This document shows positions 35,275 through 47,200 of a stretch of DNA of 64,000 nucleotides, one piece after another. Each line of letters starts with the position of its first letter. Position 1 is the first letter of the stretch. The notes under the pieces were generated by a model. It was not told the origin of the DNA and searched no databases. It worked only from the letters and a program-made list of their open reading frames with translations. Source of the DNA: Lineus longissimus (lineage: Eukaryota; Nemertea; Pilidiophora; Heteronemertea; Lineidae). The DNA lies in contig NC_088309.1 in the NCBI RefSeq assembly GCF_910592395.1, forward strand, positions 2,110,501 through 2,174,500, written 5' to 3'. The position numbers and the translations under genes were made by a program.

Positions 35275-38200
35275 ATGAATAGTACAACCTTGAATGGCGC
35301 ACCAAAGATGGGTGCCCTTGACATAGTGCGGATTAACGTGGGTGGGACAATCTTTATGACGTCCCGGAAGACACTGAAGACATTCCCCGGCACCAAGTTA
35401 GACCAGCTTGGGACGAACTGCGGGGAGTATGATGAGAAATCGGACTCGTACTTCTTTGACCGGAATCCTGTCCTATTTAACTATGTCCTGGACTGCTACA
35501 GAAGTGGCAGATTCCATTTCCCGAGTTACTTATGCGGAGACAGCGTCATGGAGGAGTTATGCTTCTGGGGCCTGGACGACAACGTGATAGCAAACTGCTG
35601 TCTTAAGTCTTATGATGACTACGAGGAGAGACGACACACTTTGGAGGCCATTTATAAGACCTCTAATTGTGATATGAGACAAAAGGCGAGGACAGAAATG
35701 CTGGATAATACTGGCTTGAGGAGGATGCGGTATCAGTTATGGTTGTTCCTAGAGTACCCCAACTCCTCAACATCAGCCAAGGTAAGATATCTCGCGTTCA
35801 CGTTGTGTATCAACAGAAACTCACAATGGCCTAATGTGGCGAAAAAAGCCAGTTGAAATTGGTAAGATGGTCATTTGAACGTCGATGTTTTCGAAAATAT
35901 ATGTAGCGAAATTATTGAGTGACCAGTTCACAACGACTCGACAATTATAGCATCGAAAGTTTGTAAAGGCCAATGATGCCAGTTCTGGTAATGGTTAATA
36001 TTGACCGATACATTATATATGAGGAGAAAAGCTACGTCAATAACGAAACCGCCTTTTAATCCGAACATGCAAATACCCTGTCCATATGATATTAACAAGT
36101 ACGACGTTGCGATGTTGACATATACTGCCATTACCTCCATGCGCCGGCACCGCTGCTTCCGGTAGCCGCTCGGTTCCTGGACTTTCAGTTTTATTTGGGC
36201 TTTGCCAACATTGCGCGCCATGCTCCTAATCCAAATCAATACAAAATCAAAGTCCGAAAATAATGAAAAGTGTCGCTTTAGTGTTTTATAGCACGTGAAT
36301 AATTTACTACTGCTATGACAACCAGAAGCCTTTAGAAATGTACTATTAGGTTATGTTACTAATTGATGAGCGATTGCAGAGTGCAGCCATGCAGTTTTCA
36401 TCTTGTGTACATTTCAATCTATATCTCGCTGGCGTATTTTTTCATTATTTGATAATTTCAATATCACAAATGACGACTTTTTTGTTATCCTGTTCGCATG
36501 AGCGGTCTTAGGTCATTTCATCAACAAAATGATGCCATAATGACAAAAAATAGTCAGCTTATTGATGCAAATCCCATTTTAATTGACAGTTCTCATTCAT
36601 TTACGATATTCGTCAGCATGGAAAGTGCTCTCCTCAAAAAGTGATTGGACCGGCATATTCTCAATAAAGTGCATTTAAATAAATGACCCATCGCAGTCAT
36701 AAATGGCCATATAAAAATGAATAACAACATCAAAATGAACGATATGTAGTTTCATGAAGTTAGGCGAGTGGTCTACCTTCTCTTTACCTTCTCATTGATG
36801 ATAAGTATCTATCTATTCAATGTGATTAAGAAGACGCCTGATCGACAGAGTCAACGGCCTTAGAAAAAGAACTGTTCGCTCATAACTCGACAAAGTGGTG
36901 ACTCTGATGGGGAAGGAGGGGGGGTACAAGGTTAACACTGACCGCTGCATAAGCCCTCTGGGTCCTTTTAAGGACAAGCCTTTCGTGACAGATCCATCCC
37001 ACGTACATTTGGCTAATTTTAGTAATGGCGATTGGCTGTTAAAACCACATTGACCCACCTTCAGCAGCTCATTTGGGACCTATTAGAAATTAGTCGTCAA
37101 CATAAATGTTGCATGACGCGACTAAATATGGGTCGGATTAGGCGAATTTAAAGTCGTGACATACTAGGTGACACACAAAAAATTATATACTTTTGATTTC
37201 AAGAAACTCCCACCGATCAAAAATGAACTTATCAAATTTCGGTCAAAGCTGAGATCAGTACCGTACGTTTCCAGTTCGTCCGATCGCATTGCTTGCATTA
37301 GTTATTGTGCAATAGACATTTACATTTTTTCGATTTTTTTCGGAATCCGGTCAGGATTGGGTGTGTTTTTTCCTTTATGATAATATTATTTGTGACACCT
37401 AGTAGTTAGCGTGCCGAGTGTTGCTCTAATGTTATCAATGTTAGCATCAACAAGATCAGTGATAGTTCTATTCTATTGTAATTCTATCAGCCTGTCCAAA
37501 TATCCCATTTGATCCATTACATAAATCAAATAGAGACCATCCATATAGACCCATTAACGAAACGACTGGTGAATAACATCCAGCGTCACCAAGGCGTTTT
37601 GAATCTGTTTAGGACTCGTTAACCTAACATAATTGAATTAGCCCTGAGGCGATGTCGCTTTCATCAAATCGCGTGGAAAAACAAAGTGTCCATTTTAAGT
37701 TTGTCATTTCTGTGTTGGCTCATAACCCCTGAATGGCGTTTCAATTCAAAAATGTCATACTACAGATGAAAAAAAATTTAAAGTCCCAAATATTTTTTTC
37801 ACTTGTTTTTTTTCTGCTCCTAATGAAGAAACATCATCAGTCCCATAGAATTTTGGCTTTGAAAATTGAACTTAACTAACTTCACTAACGTGACCACCCC
37901 GGTAACGCGACCATTCAACCTCGGTCCCATGAGTGGTCGTGTTACCGGGGTTACACTGTATTCGTTTCTCAGGTAAGCAGCCTCTCCCGGGGTCCTTTCA
38001 GGGCTATGGTATGGCAAGATATAATTTCAAAAGTGTGTTCGCCTCTTTGAACTTGGTGGTCAATGATGCATAATGAAAGAACAACACAAACCAAATTCGC
38101 TGCGCGTTTTCATCGTCAGTGAACTCCAGCCTGTGATCTTGATACGGTTGAGCTCTAATGTACAATGATCTGTAGCAACTCGATTAGATATCAGAAGTTT

Positions 38201-41200
38201 AACTTCTTTACCCACAGGCTTTAAGACTCTTCTGTCTGTTTGTTGATAACAAGGCAACAAGGTATCGATTACTGATCATTATCCTGGCGCATTCATACTA
38301 GGTGACACAAAAAAGATTATGTACTTTTGAGTTGTAAGAATCTTCCTGGTTGATTCATATCTGACGGATCGTCAACCTTTTTGTTGGACGTATTAACACA
38401 GATGTGGCTGCAGGAAATAAAAAAGAGGTACATGTACCAATCAATGGCTTCCTGTGAACTAACCGTGAACTGTTATTTACGTACAGAAGCCATGCTCGTC
38501 TGATCACATCCAGCCTCTTCCCAAGCAATTGCACCTCCGCCAATTCCTGACGCAAGGTTGGATATATCGGTAAACCTATCACGTTCCTTGTAATTGCTAC
38601 ATAGCTCCATAAAGGCATTGACCTATACTCAATACTCTATTTATTACCCTATTACTTTCCTTGTCATAAGCTCCATTAGCCCCACAATAAGTCCGTGAGT
38701 AAGGTAATGGTCTGTTGAACCTGGAATTAGGACTGCCAGTGTCTGAGACCGACAGTAACAGTTACATACAACCAGAGTCAAATAATTTACCTGAAAGACG
38801 TCTTCCTTTCACGAGAGAGATAGATACATGTATCCCAAGCAAATCAAACTAGCAAGAAATTGAAAGAAATGAGTGACGGTTGCCTCGTTCGCCCGGATAA
38901 CTCTTCATGCACTCTCTATGAAAAGTAATCCATTTCGTTGCAGAATAAGCATAATTGATAAGTCATATCCGTTATGATCCTTCCATCGAATCTAATCACA
39001 GTAAACTATCGGGAAAGCCATCCAATTCCATCAGGCATTGATAAGAAAACCGATACGTAATAATCACATTCTTTTCAGATTCTGTCGCAAGCATCATATT
39101 GGATTCAGGATGTATTAATTTTGATCTAATTATTCTCATTTTCCTGCTTCATTTTTGTTAGCTTCCCCGGCCAAGTAAATAAAATAGAGTGAATAATGAT
39201 TCTTTAATGTATATTTTGTAATTATTGTATGTTACTATGGCCCCTAGTCGGCGTTTTAGTGTAATAAAAGGTTTAAATTTTGAATTTTTGAATTTCATTC
39301 GGTCAACCTTTGCTCTGCACTTGGATGAGCTGGTGAGAGGGAGTATACCACTTTCAACGTGTGATAAGAGTTGAAGCCCCAGTTGGGTTTTCGGGCGGCC
39401 TGGTTCGGCCAGTGAACAGTCATCCTGGCATGCCTGACATAACCAGTGTATGTCAATATACTCCGCCACTCGGTATATTTCTGCATATGACGAAGGAGAA
39501 AAAAGCCTGAATCTAAGGATGGAGAATAGTGTTCATTAATTTGATGATTGACCGGCCTGAAGATAGGTCCGAGCCGTGAAGACTTGATCAAACATTGACC
39601 TGAAATTTGAGCTCCTCGTGGGTATCATATACATCGGTCTGCTGATCGGTCTGGTATTATAGCAAGAATTGATGAGACCTTTATTAATTCTTATACACCG
39701 TAGATGTATTGGCAATCTATCACACTTAACGTCAAACAAACCAATACCGGGAGCAATTTTGCAACAATGCCTCCGATTATCAGTATTTTGGTATACATTT
39801 GTTGTGTTCGGAGTAAATATCATTTGGTCCTTAGTGATAGTCCCCTGCCTACCAATGGGACGCCCGTGATGACAAGACAACTAGGCAGAAGACATTGGTT
39901 AGCAATTAATCATTAAACTTAATATATGCAGCAGTGTATGACCGCATGTAGGCTATACATGTTTATAAACATGCAGATATGTCATGCACGGCCCACGAAA
40001 TTACGCAGCTCTCAAAGGAAGAACAATGGGAAAGGTTCAGTGACTTCAGTGCTTATAAGAACTGTCAAAGCTTCCAAAATGCACGTTACAGTATTTTGTC
40101 CACGCACGCGACAAATGCTTCATTTGGGTGTGCAGTTGCAGCGTAACAAAACTTTTACTGCGTGCGTTGACAAAAAGGATAGATTATAAAGCGTAATGTA
40201 ACTCTCAAAAAGTCGTTCTGTTGTTTCAACACAAACTAAACTTTACATGATTAACAAAAACTGATTCCATTTGTTTATTTGTCTATCTGATTCTTTCTTG
40301 GTGTGAGCCAAATACAAAATAAAAAATGGTCCTGGACCGGTAAAGACGAAAGCCGATTATACATTATGTGATGTAACTTCATCATCAATCACTCGGTTTG
40401 TTCCATCAGAACATGTGTCAGCATGCCGATAACCAATATCTTGCTTGATCAGGACATGCCGACTTACCGGCCGGCGGTGAACATCAATCCTAAAGTCTCG
40501 TCCTTTCAGGAGGTCGCGGTGAAGGATGGATAATATGCACAACGACGAGAGATCGGCAAGGATAAGTCGCCATAAGTGTGACGAGTTTTTAATACTCAGT
40601 GCTTCAATTCATCAACATCAGTATCGTCGTGTTTCGGAATTTAGACACATTCATTTCGATAATATCATTACATTAATGTGTCTTTCTTTGATTTCCTCGG
40701 GGAATGTTTGGAACGTTCAGTGAATCATTTTAAAGTTAACTTTCTCTCCGTCAGATCCGTAGTACGCGGGCGCCGATAATTTGAAAGACACGTTCGTTGA
40801 TTAAGAACGTTTCAAACCATTGTCGCTTGCGGTTTGCCTTTGGGACTGCTTTCTTCATAATTCACGGAGCCTTGTGTCCCTTGATAGACCAAACATCTTT
40901 TTCCACTACTTCTCGAGACTGAACTTTTCAACGTAATGCGATTTTTATCAATTTCACAAACACCTGCCTCTACTTTGGAGATTAACTGAGATAGCGTTTC
41001 CACGTTCTTATTTAATTTTATATGGTAATTTCGCACAATTTTGTTCAATAAACCAGTTGGGTACAATATTGGTGACGGAGTGATACCAGGAATAAAGAGT
41101 GGTGTTGCAGATAATTCTTAATCGTAAGGGTCGACCATAGGCAGCACCACTTATCCTTAAGCAATTATCGGACTCGTTCAAAATGAGATGAAATCCCATT

Positions 41201-44200
41201 TAAAATCTGGGAGGCTGTTGAATAGACTCCCTTGCACCCTTGAAATTGGCAGTCACTTTGTTTTGAATGAGTTGTAGTTGCTTTAGGATTTCAAGTTCTA
41301 ACCAAAATGGTGATGCCTTTGACCAACTCATAACCAAAGCTCATTACTTCTCTGAAACTCCGTCTTTCAGCACTTAAAGCTGAACTGCATGCACAAAACC
41401 AGAGCGTCCCATGCGGCAATTGTAAGAAATTCAAACGATCGAAAGGTCCTGAATACAGCCTGAAACATGATAGACCTCCAATGCTTCGATGCGCTTGATT
41501 TCACAAACCAGCAAGCCACAGGACGATGCGGACAGTCTCGGAGAAATATGGAAGAGAAAAAAATCAAAATCTTCTCCAGGGATTCGAACCCGGGAACTCG
41601 GGTTCAGAATACGAACGCTCTAACCGTCTGAGCCAGGGGGCTTTCTTGTGAACTGCTGCCAGCAAATATATCTTATCTTCATTACATTATTGTGGGCGAA
41701 GTTGAAATAGTAGAATACAGGTTGCTGATGTTGGATCAACTCAAAAACACCTGCATTGATATTTGGCTTGCTTCGGGCAATCTATATCCTGTTTAATCAG
41801 CTTGGGCAAACAGTTATCATGCTTGTTTCCTTGGAAGGTTTTTATCCTTCTCTTCCAGCGCGCACTCTCATTTTTTTCAGTCTATTGTTAAGGAACAGGT
41901 GGTGGATATCCCCAGACAAGTTTTATCGCAACCTTTAGACAATGTGCAGACATGTATCTCCGGATATCTTCTTCAGAGTCGTCTGTTGTTTAATTATTTT
42001 CTTTTATGATGCTATATGCGGTACAAATCATATTTTCCGAACTAGGTATGGAACATGAACAACAGTGTGCCTATATCTTTGAGTGTGTCGGTATTACCGC
42101 TCAGCTGAGCCCGAATATTCGAGCCAGTTGTCACCAGTTCTATCTGGATTACGATAATTACATGCCATTACGTTATTGCAGCAGCTGGCTCGGTTCTCCC
42201 ATAATCAAACATGGATTGTTAATTGAAGATATTACGACAGGTATTCAACTGTCGTGCCCCCTCGCCCCCTCCCCCCCCCCCCCCCCACACACACACATAC
42301 ACTTTATGCCAAACGTTAATAAGGCTTCTTCCGTTGTAAGGGATAGGACACCCTGCAACATTGATGTTGTTGTCTTTTGTTTTGCGATCCAATTCTGCAA
42401 GTTTCCCCAGGCGGAAACCAGAAACCGGAAGTCTGTGACGTCCAAGTGCCTGATGTAATAAACATGGTATCAGCTTGTTATGGACTTGCTTCACTAAAGG
42501 TGAATCAATAGTCTTCGATTGTAAGTGCGGCACAGTGACAACTGTAATAACAGGGTTGCCCAGTGTAGTGTCTGTAAGTGTTTCTATGTGTCAGTGTTTC
42601 CCTGCAGATCAGGCCTCAGATGGTTGTTGTTTGCATGGTCATCGCGTAATCTGTGAATAGGGGAACACTGAATGAGGGAAACACTGATATATGGGAAATA
42701 CTCACCGATGCAGGCTGAACACTCGCAATAATCTGGACGAACTACATGGTATTCTCGAATCAGGGCGTTATCATCAGTGGCTATAGAGATGCGTCACACC
42801 TCCAGAGAAAACTATAGAATTGAATAGGTTGTCAATCAAAATCAATAGTTTTTCCTTATTATGTGTATTGTGTAGCAGTGAAATACGACCGGCAGTATAA
42901 AAGTACATCTATGTGCATATAATATATTTTACGATGTCAATTTATGAATTCTGCGGAAACACAAATGTACATTCAGCGAATGTGGATAACCTCAGGTGGT
43001 TTGATTAGAGAGAACCGCATAATCCAATGCTGTTGATCAAATATTGAAGATAATCACTCGTTTTCAATAAAATGATGAATGGGATATCTTTCTATTTGAA
43101 AGTATATTATCGAGCTGACTAAACAAGCAAGCTCAGAATTTGTTCGATTTTATTGCTCGATGAGATACGTGATGTTAAAGCATATATATGATAACATGTC
43201 GGGAAAGTGTTCATCACCGCACTTACATTATTCAAGCAGGTGTTCGATTCAATAACTCCTGATAATGGTAATGAAAATATTGGGTTCTTATATACAGTAG
43301 CGCTTTCGCAGATTTCCCTGCCCAAAGCGCTTTTGAGATACCATTCATCTATCCCCGTCTCCACAGAAAACAAACTGGGGTTTCAAGGAGCACCCACTTG
43401 AGTTGGACTATTAGCGGAACCGGCCAAGCAGCAACTCAGCCGGGAGTCGAACCCACGACCTCCTGTTTTGTAAAAATCTGCTTTAATAGAACACCTGTAG
43501 TTTGAATTTCACTGTAGCCTCCTGAAAGATAACGTTTCTCAATTAAACATCAAGCAGAACCGCGTACTGAAATAAATGCATCTTAGCCTAATCACAGTCA
43601 TTATCAACAACTGGGGCCTACAGGGAACTGACAGCTCTCTCGTCAAACTCCCGCCTTCAATCGATGGCTACAAACAACTCCCTTTCATCTAATTGTATAA
43701 CATTAAACGCGAAACTCGAAGCCTTCCTTTGATATCATGATATCATTCGCGTGACCCTTTAAGCAGTAATTTTAGGACTTGTCGCTACAATTTAGGGACA
43801 ATTTGCCATATCGGTTTATTCGTGTTGTTTTTTGTTTGTCTATTTCGTTTCATCATTCTGATTGAACATTTGCACTACTTGCGCCGGGCAGCGTTCTTTA
43901 TGAACCTATAGGTTGGCCAACTTAGGTTGGTCCATCGCGAATTTTATAACCCCGTGTGCATGGGGCGCTGTACAGAAAGATAATGTGATGTTCTTTTACT
44001 TCCCAGTCACCGTATCATAACTTGTCACTTTGCACAAAATTTACAAAGGACATTGCAGCGAACATTTTGAAATTGTACTTTTGCATGAATATTTTACATG
44101 TACATGTAAATGTAGATGTCCAATTTCCCCTTTCCACTTCTGCTTCCCAACCTGTTGGCATGATTTAACTGAAAAATCGATGTTTCGTAAAGTTTAGGCT

Positions 44201-47200
44201 ACTTGTATCTTTAAACGTAGTATGCAGTTGTAGTCTATTTCACGAGAATGAAATAAGCGCTCGGATTTTTGGTGAAGTCAGAAGTCAGAAGTATATTTTG
44301 CATGGATCGAACAAAGCTCGATCAAAACGGGCCAATTGAAACTTCATGACCTTACCCAACCATTTTAGGCTTTTTTGCCTACAGTCCGTTTTCTGATGAA
44401 ATAGACGGCAATGTCAACGCTTTTACAGATAAAGTGAGAAAGGATAGGCTATGTCTGAGGCAAACATCTCGCCCAGTGCAACAGATGACCAGCTGGTCAT
44501 GCAAGCTGCTACTATACGCATTGTTTCGCGAGCGCATTCATCACGCTCTGATAAGAGAACAAGACAGCAAGCAGCTTCTGATATTGATAATGCAACTTTC
44601 CATGATTATACATAAACATTACAATCAATCGATGACGAGTTCCAATGGTGTCAATGGTTTCTTGCTTCCACTGCGATAGTGCGAGCGGCTCTCCTTGTTT
44701 ACGAACCCGACCATTGGCATTGTCCCGGGGCATTGTCACAAACTATTAGATAAAGTTAATCACCACTATTTCAACTTTTCGACAATGAGCAATCAGATCA
44801 TACATGATTTCTACTCATTGTTCTCTATGTAGTTCAAGGTGTGGAAGCTACATGTATGACCACCTTTCTCCGGTTTGTCAACGCGCGTGCAAAAGCTCAT
44901 TGTGATGTTACGCTGCATCCTAACTATACTTGTCGTGCGTTGACAAAACGGATAGCACGTGTAAAAGGTACATTACATGTACATGAATGCGCAGTAAAAG
45001 GTCTGGTTCTTTTTAGCATGCGTATGCTGACCCCCAAACGCTGACCTTATCAGAAAGCACCATTTATATCGTCCCAGGCCAACTCCATGCTGCATTACAC
45101 ATATTTCCACTGCCAAGCAGGATTCTTTGCGGAGTCGCGCTAGCGTTAGACATTCTTTCGACAGACATCCAGCAATCGTCCCAGGAACGTCTCTTCAGCG
45201 AAATCATCCTCGTCCTCGGCACAAGCCATCTTCTTTCCGATGATGCTGCTGCATGACTGCCACGACCATCCGCTTCGCCTGATCAGAGCCAGGAACCATG
45301 CGTGATAGCGGCCATTTTTTCTCCTGCACTTCTTGCCTGCATGGCTAGCCTCAGCTTCGATTCGTTTCTCGTTCCAGGTTTGGTCCTTCTTCAACCTGTT
45401 CCTCGTGCTTGCCTCGGTGTTGTCATTCTGCCTGCAAACGTGCCCAGAATTCCGCCAGCCAAGCCCTTTCAGCTCCTCCAGACAAGAAACACCCAAAGCA
45501 TACCAGACATCATTCGACAAGGGCTACCTCCTGCGGACAACTGATGCTGCCGATTGGATTGTTTACTTTGACGTCCTCATTAATTCATTGTTCACCGTTG
45601 ATTTGTTTATCTGCACTGCCCTTTCTCCAAACATCCGGTGTTTCCTTAAAGGTTTTTTAACTTGGATAGAAATCATCTGTCTCGCCACATTTTGGTCATA
45701 CCAAGGTCTAACTTTCTATTCGCATGCCAATGGGAACTTCGCCACTGGGTCAATTGGTCAGCTCATGGCATTCTTTTTCATAGCTTTGCAACCTCTGAGA
45801 ACATTACGCTTCCTGAAACTCTCTCATGTATTCGTAGACTACCGTGCCATTCTTCTCTCTATCCGATACAGTTTGAAGGAATTCTTTGTTCTGTGTATCT
45901 TCGTTGTGACGGCGATGTTCTTTTTCTCCATTACGATTTTTATTGCCGAGTTCAAAGTTCCGGGGAAGTTTAGCACCATCCCAGAAAGCTTCTGGTGGGC
46001 TGTGATTACAATGACGACAGTTGGTTATGGAGATGTAGTGCCCGAGACAAGTTGGGGATACGCCATCGCTTGTGTTTGTGCAATTTGTGGCATCATTATA
46101 ACAGGGTTAGCTATATCTGTACTGAGTAATAAACTCAGTCTTTATCAAATCTATGCAAAGATTGAATGCACTGCATTAAAAAGGAAAGATCATCATAACA
46201 TGAACACAAAAAGTCTATGCAAATAAATATAATGAGTGCGAGCCGGGTAATACTTCTTTTGCAAAGTTCTGAAAGCTGTTGGTGGAACAAATCTAACGGT
46301 ACAAGCGTCGAAAGGAAATTACCTAAACGTCAATTGCTGCGTTAAAAACTGCATGGAGTGCTGGAGAAAAGCTTTTAAAACCTATTAACGACGGCTTCTA
46401 AGGCATCCTTCGCCGAGTACTGAAGGACACAAAGTGAGTTCTCGACAATACGCGCACGAGTGTCACCCTTGTTTTGTTGCTGTTGAATTTGACAAGTCTG
46501 GTATTAAGTGGCCACCTCCCAAAGCGCACATGCCAAAAACTACAAAATCTGCCGAAGATCTAAATAGTGTTTAACACAAGTGCCTTGCAAGTGCTTCCAG
46601 CTGCCAATATGTAGGTGTCGAGTGCAAGGGTACATCATTGATTCTGTGGGGTTTATTATCTGTTGATTCTACATATGACAAGAGGTTTTGAAGTAACTAT
46701 TCATACAACTGTGTCGCTGCGGTGGTTTCTAAATTGGGTTGACGGTATGAGCAGATGGGATGAGGTGGCAGTTGCCTCGTATCTATATTTTGTAACATGC
46801 ATAATATTATCAGTAAAAGCAGTGCAAGTTGGTAATAGGCAGTTTTCACGATCCTTACGAAGAGCTAAGAACGACCAAGTTCGAAGTATGTACTCTTGAA
46901 AACTTCTGGGATTCCTCGTTCTCTATATGTATGACCGCCTTACGAGTGTGGGATCAATAAATTAGCGCAGGGCTTTATGATACTACACTATACGGACCTT
47001 CGAAGGGCCTACGTCTACATCATCGTTCGCAAAAGGTGCGAAACTTGCCATTTATCAGATAGGTATAATTTTGAAGTGAACGACGACTGACATTTTGTCA
47101 GTATTCTAGGTTAAAAGTTTTTATATTGATACCCCTGTACTTGATTCGTTATTTTTCATTTTAGTGTTTTGAAGAACATTTTATAAGCTTTTAACAAACA

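Larger units (their letters stand above)
35782..45377 (+). other. Long first intron of the Kv gene
   Basis: About 9.6 kb with no convincing exon. It carries foldback elements of two families, a tRNA-derived fragment, a second B-box-like fragment near 43430 and a poly-C/CA tract. Open frames in it (for example 39158-39880, minus) lack recognisable domains. Confidence 0.5.

Noticed and set aside
39158-39880. Overlapping minus-strand frames of about 100 codons in the Kv intron, considered as transposon remnants
   Set aside because: No reverse transcriptase, transposase or other motif seen in them.
41576-41641. Functional tRNA gene
   Set aside because: The acceptor stem cannot form and the T-stem has a mismatch; a SINE head or pseudogene is more likely.
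45146-45377. Extra coding exon just before Kv exon A
   Set aside because: The frame continuous with S1 has no T1 or linker similarity, and the clear acceptor at 45376-45377 marks the exon start.
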